The notes below the pieces were generated by a model. The model ran no database searches. It was not told where the DNA came from and saw nothing but the letters and a program-made list of their open reading frames with translations. Positions 52,138 through 60,192 of a stretch of DNA of 64,000 nt are shown one piece after another. The stretch's first letter is position 1. Each line of letters begins with the position of its first letter. The stretch is taken from assembly GCF_000170795.1 (NCBI RefSeq), contig NZ_ABCM01000003.1, forward strand, positions 1 through 64,000, read 5' to 3'. The translations under genes and the position numbers were made by a program. Origin of the DNA: Pedobacter sp. BAL39. Lineage in GTDB: Bacteria; Bacteroidota; Bacteroidia; Sphingobacteriales; Sphingobacteriaceae.

Positions 52138-53508
52138 ATGAGCAAATTTCTAGACCTGTATGATTCCGATGAAGGGTTAGACTGTGCAGCGCAATTAACA
52201 GCCTGCCGCCAGCGTATTGCCAGCATCCTCGAAAGTTATACGGATGCTTTTTTTGAAGTGGATGGTTCCTGGATGGTTACCTACTGGAACAGGGAGGCTG
52301 AGCAGCTTCTTTCCATGCCCCGGGAGGAAATTCTGGGTAAAAATCTTTGGGAAGTATACAAAGAAGCCGTTCCGCTGAAATTTTTTTCCGAATACCACAG
52401 AGCGCTCGAAGAAGGCATTACTGTGCGTTTCGAAGAGTATTTTGATTACAATAAGCTGTGGTTTGATGTTGTCGCATTTCCTTCCGGTACTGGTCTGTCT
52501 GTCTGTTTCAAAGACATCACTGTGAGAAAAAAAGCAAGTCAGTTGCTGGAAGACGAAAGAGAAAAATATCTGGACCTATTTAATCTGAGTCCTTTGCCGC
52601 AATGGGTTTATGACCTGGAAACGCTGGCTTTCCTCCAGGTGAATGATGCTGCGGTTCACCATTATGGCTATTCAAGACAAGAATTCCTACAGATGACCAT
52701 CAAGGATATCCGGCCTGCTGCGGAGGTAGTGATGCTCGATGACATCATTGCCAATGTGAGGATTGGTCTTTACAATCAGAGTGTCGTAAAACATCAAAAG
52801 AAAAATGGTGAGCTGATTCTTGTATCTGTCGAGGGCAATTCCGTTTCTTTTGAAGGAATGAATGCGAGACTGGTTCTTGCAATAGATCAGACTGAGCGAA
52901 TTACCACTCAGCAGGCGCTCGAGGCTAGCATCAGTCGCTACAATGTCGTATCAAAGGCCACAAGTGATGCGATATGGGATCAGGATCTTAAAACAGGGTA
53001 CACCATCTGGAATAGAGGGATTTCGGGGATATTTGGACACAAACAAGTGGGGCATGATTATTCCTGGTGGGAAGAACATGTGCACCCAGATGACATTGAC
53101 CAGGTACGCAACCAGTTCCGAAAACTCCGCGAAGAAAAAAGTACAAGGCAGGTTGTGGAGTACCGTTTTCGCTGTGCTGATGGTACCTATAAAAATGTAC
53201 TAGACCGCTCTTCGATCATCTTCGATGCCGATGGTGTAGCCATACGTACCATAGGTTCTATGCAGGATATTACGGAAAGGGTGAACTACATCCATAAGAT
53301 AGAAGCACAGAACAAACGGCTGACGGAAATCTCGCGTATGCAGTCGCATGACGTAAGGGCTCCGCTGGCCAGTATACTTGGTCTTGTTTCATTGCTGGAT
53401 GAAAAGGAAACCGATATGGAGGAAGTCAGGCAGCTGTTTAAATTGATTCGCGAGTCAGCACAAGACCTCGATGAAGTCATCAAAGGAATTGTACGTCGCA
53501 GTAGCTAG
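52138..53508 (+). CDS. multi-PAS protein ending in a HisKA phosphoacceptor domain, no ATPase
   Basis: A 456-aa soluble sensor with three PAS domains (about residues 25-135, 140-260 and 265-385; the third is PAS_3-like with WWEEHVHPDDIDQVRNQFRKL). It ends with a HisKA-like helical hairpin: MQSHDVRAPLASILGLV, with the likely phosphoacceptor His404, then a stop at residue 456. The catalytic ATPase domain is absent, and no continuation is seen in any frame downstream. It may be phosphorylated in trans by another kinase, or act as a dimerising sensor. Confidence 0.83.
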   Translation: MSKFLDLYDSDEGLDCAAQLTACRQRIASILESYTDAFFEVDGSWMVTYWNREAEQLLSMPREEILGKNLWEVYKEAVPLKFFSEYHRALEEGITVRFEEYFDYNKLWFDVVAFPSGTGLSVCFKDITVRKKASQLLEDEREKYLDLFNLSPLPQWVYDLETLAFLQVNDAAVHHYGYSRQEFLQMTIKDIRPAAEVVMLDDIIANVRIGLYNQSVVKHQKKNGELILVSVEGNSVSFEGMNARLVLAIDQTERITTQQALEASISRYNVVSKATSDAIWDQDLKTGYTIWNRGISGIFGHKQVGHDYSWWEEHVHPDDIDQVRNQFRKLREEKSTRQVVEYRFRCADGTYKNVLDRSSIIFDADGVAIRTIGSMQDITERVNYIHKIEAQNKRLTEISRMQSHDVRAPLASILGLVSLLDEKETDMEEVRQLFKLIRESAQDLDEVIKGIVRRSS

Positions 53509-53724
53509 CCCTTTAAATCACAATTGTTTTAAAATCTTAAGTGATGATACCTTCATGGCCATGAGGTTGGCTAATTGTATATTACTAGGTTTTGCCTGTA
53601 GATTCATCAGGTACCACTTAGTTTCAATAATGGGAATGTCATCAAAAAATAAGTTCAACCAATTGTGGTTTTATTTTGTTATATTATCGGATACTAAATT
53701 TTATAACATTTAAATTTTTACAAT

Positions 53725-54294
53725 TTGGCATTAAAAAAAGCAGGATTTTTCAGAGGGCCACGTATGCCCTTCAAAAAAAAGGAACCCGAACACAAGATCA
53801 ATGAAAGGATTACCGCATCAGAAGTACGTCTGACTGGCGAGAACGTCGAAACCGGGATTTATCCATTGGCAAAGGCCCTGGAGCTGGCGGAAGAACAAGC
53901 ACTCGATCTGGTAGAGATCTCACCCAATGCGGTCCCTCCCGTTTGTCGCATCATCGACTACAGTAAGTTTCTCTATGAACAGAAGAAGAAACAAAAAGAG
54001 ATCAAGGCAAAAGCTAAACAAACCATCATCAAAGACATCCGCTTCGGGCCTAACACCGACGACCATGATTTTCAGTTTAAGCTGAAACATGCGACAGCCT
54101 TTCTTCAGGCTGGAGAGAAGGTGAGGGCTTATGTGCACTTCAAAGGACGCGCAATAGTTTACAAGGAGCGTGGTGAAATCCTGCTGCTGAAGTTTGCTCA
54201 GGCACTGGAGGAGTTTGGTAAGGTCGAGCTATTCCCAAAACTGGAAGGCAAACGTATGTTTCTGACCCTCGGGCCGAAAGCCGCGAAGAAATAA
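53725..54294 (+). CDS. infC: translation initiation factor IF-3
   Basis: Binds the 30S subunit and checks start codon selection. The 189-aa protein has the N-terminal IF3 domain ([48 protein letters not shown]) and the C-terminal domain ([43 protein letters not shown]). No ATG fits the conserved N-terminus. The best start is TTG at 53725 ([16 protein letters not shown]); an ATG at 53764 is an alternative. Rare start codons on infC are linked to autoregulation. It is not followed by rpmI and rplT, which is atypical and suggests a second copy. Confidence 0.88.
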   Translation: MALKKAGFFRGPRMPFKKKEPEHKINERITASEVRLTGENVETGIYPLAKALELAEEQALDLVEISPNAVPPVCRIIDYSKFLYEQKKKQKEIKAKAKQTIIKDIRFGPNTDDHDFQFKLKHATAFLQAGEKVRAYVHFKGRAIVYKERGEILLLKFAQALEEFGKVELFPKLEGKRMFLTLGPKAAKK

Positions 54295-54319
54295 TTATTT
54301 ATCGTCACATAAAAGCTTG

Positions 54320-55384
54320 TCAGGATAGGTCAGTGTCTACATTGATCTTTTCTTTGGCAAGCTCCTTATCATCCTGATCCGCTTCGGGTGCATCATTTTT
54401 ATGTTCTGAAGCAGGATCATACTGAAGATCCACACACATTGGAAAATGGTCAGATCCACAGGCATCCATTCTTTTGATGCTGCTGAGGGTAAACTCCGTG
54501 GAGCAGAAAATGTGATCTAAAGGAAATCTCAGAAAGAAATATTTAGCATTGAAGCTGTTGAAGAAACCTCTTCCACGCCTTGGATCGAGCAAACCGCTGA
54601 TCTTGGTAAACAACTCCGTAGTATAACTCCAGGCTACATCGTTCAGGTCGCCGGCTACAATTACCGGAAGTTTGCAGGACCTGGCTTTCTCAGCCACCAT
54701 CAGTATCTCCTTATCCCGTTCTGTGGATCTCGGGTTTTCCTGAGGCACCGGAGGTTGAGGATGCAGGCAATACAATTTTACCAGTTGTCCTGATTTAAGT
54801 TTTACTGCCGTCTCTATAGAGGGGATGTCTTCTTCTACGAGGTAATGTATAGCCCCCTCATCAAGTGGAAGCCTGGAATACAGCAACATGCCGTAAGTGT
54901 TTTCCAATGGTGCCTTCAGCTGATGGGGATAATCCTTGCTGATGCAATCCATTTGATCCTGCCACCACTTATTGGTCTCTACCATAAGTATGACATCAGG
55001 ATCGCATTTTTGAATCAGCTTATGGTAGTCGCCCGACTGCCTGTTTTCCTGGTATACATTGGCAATCAGCATCCTAAGGTTGTTGTCGCCTGCAGGTTTT
55101 CTGCTTTGAACGATCTGTTTTTTTCCCAGTATGGTAAAGGGATAAATCTGGTAAATAAGGTAGCAGCTATTGATGAACAGCAGGGCTGTGAGCACCTGTC
55201 CGTTGAGTTCTGTAGGAAAAAAGAAACAAAGAATGAGCATCAGCAGCCCAATGTTCAGCGTCAGCTTCTGCAGCCTTGGGTATTCAAAAACCCTGAAAAT
55301 CCAGAAGTCATGTCTGATCAACGGGATCAGGGTGGAAACAATCAGGAAAGAGCTGAGGTAGACGAGTGGTAAGGGTAGTGACAA
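54320..55384 (-). CDS. membrane-anchored endonuclease/exonuclease/phosphatase family protein
   Basis: A 354-aa protein with three N-terminal membrane segments (about residues 5-85) followed by an EEP domain: LIANVYQEN, VILMVETNKWW, VAGDLNDVAWS and the terminal catalytic CGSDHFPMCV. The catalytic part probably faces the periplasm or outside, so a phosphodiester or phospholipid substrate is more likely than DNA. It is convergent with infC, 25 nt apart. Confidence 0.87.
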   Translation of the reverse strand: MSLPLPLVYLSSFLIVSTLIPLIRHDFWIFRVFEYPRLQKLTLNIGLLMLILCFFFPTELNGQVLTALLFINSCYLIYQIYPFTILGKKQIVQSRKPAGDNNLRMLIANVYQENRQSGDYHKLIQKCDPDVILMVETNKWWQDQMDCISKDYPHQLKAPLENTYGMLLYSRLPLDEGAIHYLVEEDIPSIETAVKLKSGQLVKLYCLHPQPPVPQENPRSTERDKEILMVAEKARSCKLPVIVAGDLNDVAWSYTTELFTKISGLLDPRRGRGFFNSFNAKYFFLRFPLDHIFCSTEFTLSSIKRMDACGSDHFPMCVDLQYDPASEHKNDAPEADQDDKELAKEKINVDTDLS

Positions 55385-55487
55385 AATTTGTAAAGTTAAA
55401 GATGTGGCTGCTGGATAATGACAGTGCCGTAAATATGGTGAAAAATAAATAAATTGTGCTTTTATTCCCGGACAACAATTACTTAGG

Positions 55488-56570
55488 ATGGAAAATTACA
55501 GTGTGGTACTTATTATATTGGCAATCACAATTGGAATGCTGGCTTTTGCCGGTAAGCTAAAGGTATCCTATCCCATGTTGTTGATTGTTGCAGGAATTGC
55601 GATTGGCTTTATCCCGGCCTTGCCACACGTCAGTTTAAATCCAGAGGTCGTGATGTTGATCTTCCTGCCGCCCTTGCTTTATGATGCGGCGTTCAACATC
55701 TCTTTTGATCAGTTTAAAACACACATCAGCACCATAAGTACACTTTCATTAGGACTGGTGTTTCTTACGACCTGTGGCATTGCGGTGATCGGTTATTACT
55801 TTATCCCCGGGATCAGCTGGTCGTTGGCCTTTGTGCTAGGCGCTATTTTGTCGGCCACCGACGCTGTAGCCGCGCTAGGTGTCACTAAAGGGCTTGGCTT
55901 ATCAAAAAGTACGGTGACGATCCTGGAAGGAGAAAGTCTGGTGAACGACGCGTCGGCATTGGTTGCTTACCGTGTGGCGGTAGCTGCTGTGACCGGAGTA
56001 TCCTTTGTGTTCTGGAAGGTGAGCCTGATGTTCGTGGTGGTGCTCGCCGGTGGTTTTCTGGTAGGACTGGTGCTGAGCATGATCTTGAGGATGATGCTGA
56101 AGTGGGTAAGGACTGACCGTCTGGTGGTCATGAGCCTGCTGCTGCTGATGCCATTTGTAGCCCTCATTGGATTACAGTTTCCATATGTGCTCCGCGAATT
56201 GCCGGAAGGTCAGATTTTACCAAACATCGGATATGCACTGCTGATTACGATAGTTGTACTGGCGTTGCGGATGATACAGGTGTTTTTACAGCGAAGACGC
56301 TTGCAAAAAGGCTATTCGGCTGGTGTGCGTGGAGTGAAACAGGAAGCTCTCCTTGACGTGAGAAATAGCTTTATCATCAGCTGGTCAGGGATGCGCGGCA
56401 TTGTTTCTCTGGCAATTGCCATCGGATTGCCGGAAACACTTGAAAATGGGCAGCCATTTCCAATGCGGGAAACCATCATCTTTATCACCGTTGCAGTGGT
56501 GTTGTTCACCCTTTTAGGTCAGGGCCTTTCACTGCCCTGGATCGTAAGGAAGTCCAGCTCCGGACATTAA
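55488..56570 (+). CDS. Na+/H+ antiporter of the CPA1 (NhaP/YjcE) type with apparent internal deletion
   Basis: Cation/proton antiporter family protein, 360 aa. The first helices, the ion-site segment ATDAVAALGVTKG and the family signature EGESLVNDASALVAYR are intact, as is the late SWSGMRGIVSLAIAIGLP. In the middle, MSLLLLMPFVAL runs straight into IGLQFPYVL (residues about 218-233). From memory, family members have some 50-60 more residues here, including AEEFHVSGVLAV-like text and an NG-containing helix. The frame is kept, so this looks like an in-frame deletion that removes at least one membrane pair. Transport activity is therefore doubtful. Confidence 0.8.
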   Translation: MENYSVVLIILAITIGMLAFAGKLKVSYPMLLIVAGIAIGFIPALPHVSLNPEVVMLIFLPPLLYDAAFNISFDQFKTHISTISTLSLGLVFLTTCGIAVIGYYFIPGISWSLAFVLGAILSATDAVAALGVTKGLGLSKSTVTILEGESLVNDASALVAYRVAVAAVTGVSFVFWKVSLMFVVVLAGGFLVGLVLSMILRMMLKWVRTDRLVVMSLLLLMPFVALIGLQFPYVLRELPEGQILPNIGYALLITIVVLALRMIQVFLQRRRLQKGYSAGVRGVKQEALLDVRNSFIISWSGMRGIVSLAIAIGLPETLENGQPFPMRETIIFITVAVVLFTLLGQGLSLPWIVRKSSSGH

Positions 56571-56647
56571 AGTTGCTGAACTTTGAAGCTGTTATTTTCT
56601 TCCATACAACAGGAGAGGGCTGAACGCATACTGTTTTTTTTGTTGGG

Positions 56648-57475
56648 TTAATGTTTCGCAGCTACTTCTGTAGGGGTTAGTCCGAACTCCTTCTTGAAAG
56701 CATAGGAAAAATGAGAAAGGTCTTCAAACCCGACCTCCAGATAAATATGACTTGGTTTTTCATTGTTTTTGCTGATTTGAAAATACGCCTCTGCCAGTCT
56801 TTTTCTTTTGAGCCAGCTGCCGGGATTGGTTCCGAAAGTTTTCTGAAAGTCTCTTTTAAATGACGATAAACTTCTTCCACTAAGAAAAGCAAAGCGCTCC
56901 AGGCTGATGTTAAATCTGAAGTTACGGTTCATGAACGCTTCCAGGTTTATTTTTTCGGGAATGCCGAAATTGAAGAAAATATCGGCCAGCTGAGGATTGT
57001 TCTTCAACAGAATCAGCAATAGTTCCTCACGCTTCAGGTCTGCAAATGTCTGATCGATCTGCTGACCACCCTGATAATAAGGAGCTAATGACTGGATGAA
57101 ATTTTTGATCAGCAAATCTTCCTCTATAAATAAAAAGGAATGGTCATTTTCAGATTTTTCTACTGAAGTAGGATGTTTGTACAGAAAGTTCTTCAGGAAG
57201 ATCTCGTCGAGTGTAATAATTATTTTTTCAAATGCATCATGCTGATCTCTATATTTTGTGTAACGAACCAAGTGGTTTTTGCGTGCAATGCAGTAGTCGC
57301 CGGGATTCATGGCATAACTCCTGTTTCCATCGAAGGCTTTCATCGACCCATTTAGCAGATAAAGAAAGAAATGCTCCGGAATAAATTGTTCCGGAGATAT
57401 TTCAGGGCCTAAATGACAGGATTGTATATTGTTGAATTTCACCTCGCTGTTTTTTACTTTGATAAAGTTAATCAT
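56648..57475 (-). CDS. AraC-family transcriptional regulator
   Basis: Regulator of 275 aa. I start it at 57475 (MINFIKVKNSEVKFNN), which overlaps the upstream SDR stop by 4 nt (ATGA), a sign of translational coupling. The N-terminal cupin-like domain (LYLLNGSMKAFDGNRSYAMNPGDYC) is followed by AraC HTH text (FAFLSGRSLSSFKRDFQKTFGTNPGSWL, HIYLEVGFEDLSHFSYAFKKEFGLTPTEV). It is a likely paralogue of 51176-51979 and is co-transcribed with the reductase gene it probably regulates. Confidence 0.9.
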   Translation of the reverse strand: MINFIKVKNSEVKFNNIQSCHLGPEISPEQFIPEHFFLYLLNGSMKAFDGNRSYAMNPGDYCIARKNHLVRYTKYRDQHDAFEKIIITLDEIFLKNFLYKHPTSVEKSENDHSFLFIEEDLLIKNFIQSLAPYYQGGQQIDQTFADLKREELLLILLKNNPQLADIFFNFGIPEKINLEAFMNRNFRFNISLERFAFLSGRSLSSFKRDFQKTFGTNPGSWLKRKRLAEAYFQISKNNEKPSHIYLEVGFEDLSHFSYAFKKEFGLTPTEVAAKH

Positions 57476-58431
57476 TTCATCAGACTGTCTGCACTTGCGA
57501 GCAGTGCTTCTTCTTTGCTTTTGGGTAGCCAACCCAATATGTTTTTTGCCTTATCGTTGGACATTTGTTTGTAAAATGCTGCCGGAGTGGGCTGCATCTC
57601 TGCGATATGTGCTGCCCAATGCGGTCTTTCATTCCTGAACAAGCTGGCCACATCATAAAAGCTCATTACGCCGTCTGAGCTGGCAATGAACCGCTCTCCT
57701 GCAGCATCGGGATGATCCATTGCAATGATATGAAGTGCGGCGACATCTCTAACATCGACTACCCCCATGGTAAAGTCCGGGCTTTCTTTTGTCGTGCCGT
57801 TCAAAATTCCTGAAACAGCGATGTCGAGTGATGCAGAGCTGATGCCCCCGATAACAGGTCCAAAGATTCCTACCGGATTGATAACAGTCAGTTCCATTGG
57901 GCCAGTCTGGTTGGATATAAAATCCCAGGCTGCTTTTTCCGCCACCGTTTTTGATTTGATATAAGCCGGAAGGTCAGCGTTGACATCCGTCCAGTCAGCC
58001 TCAGTAAACTTCCGGTCTCTAACATCTATGCCATAACCAACGGCGGCGAATGATGAGGTGAGTACTACACGTTTCACCCCTGCTGTTCCTGCTGCTGCCA
58101 AAACACGTAAGGCACCATCCCGGGCAGGGATGATCAGTTCATTTTCATCCGCCGGATCCTGAGCAGGGAATGGGGAAGCGATGTGCAGTACATGAGTTAC
58201 GCCTTTCATGGCTGCGTCCCAGTTCACATTACTGGTTAGATCTGCCTCGAAGAAAGCGAGTTTTTCAAGCTCCCGGTCGATCCCTGCTTCTTTCAGGGCA
58301 TCGATTATCACATTCCTCTTGTCCAGTGACCGGAGTGTCGTATGGACCTGATATCCGGCTGTTAATAATTTGAGTATGGTATGGATGCCTACGAATCCGG
58401 TACCGCCTGTCACTAAAACTGTATTTTTCAT
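57472..58431 (-). CDS. extended SDR, dihydroflavonol-4-reductase/aldehyde reductase-like
   Basis: NAD(P)-dependent reductase of 319 aa. The Rossmann motif is VLVTGGTGFVGIHTILKLL (TGxxGxxG), and the catalytic Ser/Tyr/Lys are in VVLTSSFAAVGYG and YIKSKTVAEKAAW. It resembles bacterial members of the DFR/cinnamoyl-CoA reductase group that act on aldehydes and ketones. The AraC gene overlaps its stop codon and is in the same operon. Confidence 0.9.
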   Translation of the reverse strand: MKNTVLVTGGTGFVGIHTILKLLTAGYQVHTTLRSLDKRNVIIDALKEAGIDRELEKLAFFEADLTSNVNWDAAMKGVTHVLHIASPFPAQDPADENELIIPARDGALRVLAAAGTAGVKRVVLTSSFAAVGYGIDVRDRKFTEADWTDVNADLPAYIKSKTVAEKAAWDFISNQTGPMELTVINPVGIFGPVIGGISSASLDIAVSGILNGTTKESPDFTMGVVDVRDVAALHIIAMDHPDAAGERFIASSDGVMSFYDVASLFRNERPHWAAHIAEMQPTPAAFYKQMSNDKAKNILGWLPKSKEEALLASADSLMK

Positions 58432-58525
58432 TTTGTTAAATTTGGTACCCCAAAGTTAGCTGCTATTATCATTTCATACTTTGCTGTGAAGTCCAGTTTT
58501 ATTGTGTTGTGCGGGTCATTATGTG

Positions 58526-59056
58526 TTACAGTGCATCTAAAAAATTCAGGTATTGCGGTACGCTTTTTTCAATCCAATCAGATGAGGAGTTGTATTCAAG
58601 TCCGTAAAAGGCGAAAAATGGCCTGTAGTCAGCTTTGACATATTCGAAGCTCAGCTCGAAGGGGCGGGTGAGTTCTTCCAGTGTGTATTTGTAAATCCCT
58701 GAAGGCTGATATTCATCTTCATCAACACCTACTGACATGGCCAGTGCGATCTTTTTTTCCGCAACCTTATAGCCACTTTTACTACCATAGGCCCAGCCAT
58801 GCACCAAAACATCATCCAGCCATTTCTTCAATAAGAAAGGGCAATTGAACCAGTAATATGGAAATTGAAATACGATTTTGTCATATTGCTCCATCAGTTT
58901 TTGTTCGGCCGGCACGTCAATTTTTTCATCCGGATAAGTTTCATGTAATTGGTGAACGGCATACTTGTCAGGAAATTTATTCAGTTCTTCGATCCATCGT
59001 TTGTTCACAACAGAATTTTTGATATCGGGATGGGTAACGATGATTAATGTTTTCAT
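58526..59056 (-). CDS. NAD(P)H-dependent flavin oxidoreductase (quinone reductase family)
   Basis: Flavodoxin-fold protein of 176 aa resembling MdaB/KefF/NQO-type reductases. FMN/FAD-contact segments are IIVTHPDIKNSVVNKRW and VFQFPYYWFNCPFLLKKWLDDVL, with SVGVDEDEY later. It reduces quinones or similar electrophiles by two electrons. A broken HxlR regulator gene is divergent from it across about 100 nt. Intact homologous pairs of this kind are common, so the reductase may have lost its control. Confidence 0.88.
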   Translation of the reverse strand: MKTLIIVTHPDIKNSVVNKRWIEELNKFPDKYAVHQLHETYPDEKIDVPAEQKLMEQYDKIVFQFPYYWFNCPFLLKKWLDDVLVHGWAYGSKSGYKVAEKKIALAMSVGVDEDEYQPSGIYKYTLEELTRPFELSFEYVKADYRPFFAFYGLEYNSSSDWIEKSVPQYLNFLDAL

Positions 59057-59152
59057 TGTATCAGTTTTAGATGATCTGATGCAAAAATAACTCCATAGCC
59101 TGATTTTTGTATGCTGACAACCAATTGTAATGTACTATCAAAAATGTAAGTA

Positions 59153-59381
59153 ATGTCTAAAGTCAAAGAAACGTGAACCAACTTCGCTAACAAACAATGC
59201 CTGACGGATGAATGTTCGGAGCTGCGTGCAGCCAACATCATCGGTGGCCAGTGCACGCTGGTCATTTGCGACTGCCTGCTAGATGAAAAACTTAGATTTG
59301 GTGGAAAACAAGGTAGTCACTTGGACTGTGTATGCAGAAATGCCGCCAGGAGTGGAATATGAGCTGACTGCAATGGGATAA
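59153..59381 (+). pseudogene. HxlR-family regulator pseudogene
   Basis: The sequence starts ATG with MSKVKET, then an in-frame TGA at 59174-59176, then TNFANKQCLTDECSELRAANIIGGQCTLVICDCLLDEKLRF in the same frame. A frame change follows, and the rest reads KNLDLVENKVVTWTVYAEMPPGVEYELTAMG before a stop at 59379-59381. These are the start and end of an HxlR regulator (IGGxWTLVI ... VYAExPPxVEYELT). The roughly 25-30 residues of the middle helix-turn-helix and the C-terminal helix are missing. It has one nonsense codon, an internal deletion with frameshift and a truncation, so it is a dead gene. Confidence 0.85.
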
Positions 59382-59498
59382 GAGACATAAAAACCTGATC
59401 GGAAGATTTTTTCTGGAAAATATTAATGAGTCAGGATGAGGAATTCTGGCGGAGCCCCTCTGTTCGTCAGAAGGGCTGTAACAACAAGCATCAGAGAC

Positions 59499-60056
59499 CT
59501 AGATGGCCTCTACGCCTTCAAAGACATCACCAAATCTGGCGAAGGTTTGATGAGCGCTATTCAGTGCCTGTTCAACTTCTTTTTCATTTTCTATTCTATT
59601 CAGCACTGCTGTAAATGCAGCCCATTTCTGACCAGAGGCTTCACCATATCCGCTGAAGAACGAAAAACCTTTGGTAAGACCACCTTTCTGCAGCATTTGT
59701 ACAATATAGGGGCCACCCATGATGGAGCCTTCCAATACGTACAGTGCACCCAAAGCCTGTGCGAGGTTGTGGATTTCCGGAGCAGCGGCAGCAGGCAGAT
59801 CATCAACAGTACCACCCAAGTCTTCAATGTCCGATTTGATGAAGGAGGCATTTCTGCGCTCAGCAAGATCAGGCAGTATGTCGGTGGTGAGGAAAGGCGC
59901 AACCGCTTGTTCTACTGCGTTAAAATAGGCATAAAAATGTTTCAGCAGGTCTGCATAGTCAGCTTCACTGCGTACATTTTTTATACGTAAAACTACTTTT
60001 TTCTCTACTTCCTGGTGAGGCGTCCTGGTTGCTTCTTTGATTTTTGTACTTAGCAT
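59499..60056 (-). CDS. heme oxygenase (biliverdin-producing)
   Basis: All-helical heme oxygenase of 185 aa that opens heme to biliverdin, CO and iron. The proximal histidine is in ATRTPHQEVEKKV near the N-terminus and the distal glycine-rich helix is GALYVLEGSIMGGPYIVQML. It may release iron from heme or supply biliverdin to a phytochrome; no phytochrome or heme transport gene is adjacent. Length and motifs are normal. Confidence 0.9.
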   Translation of the reverse strand: MLSTKIKEATRTPHQEVEKKVVLRIKNVRSEADYADLLKHFYAYFNAVEQAVAPFLTTDILPDLAERRNASFIKSDIEDLGGTVDDLPAAAAPEIHNLAQALGALYVLEGSIMGGPYIVQMLQKGGLTKGFSFFSGYGEASGQKWAAFTAVLNRIENEKEVEQALNSAHQTFARFGDVFEGVEAI

Positions 60057-60192
60057 ATTCTGGTATCTTGATGTATTTATAACGTCTTGCAGGTTGTTAT
60101 GTTATCTTTTGCCAAAGGTAAGTAGTTGGCAGGCCAGAACGCCATAAAAGATTAATAAATTAGTTTGTAGGCAGCCTGGGGCAACTTCATAC

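Noticed and set aside
53471..53713. 80-codon frame after the PAS-HisKA protein, considered as a frameshifted ATPase domain
   Set aside because: It contains none of the N, G1 or G2 box motifs, so it is not a lost kinase domain.
59436..59990. 184-codon plus-strand frame
   Set aside because: Antisense to a well-supported heme oxygenase gene; the protein text is low in motif content.
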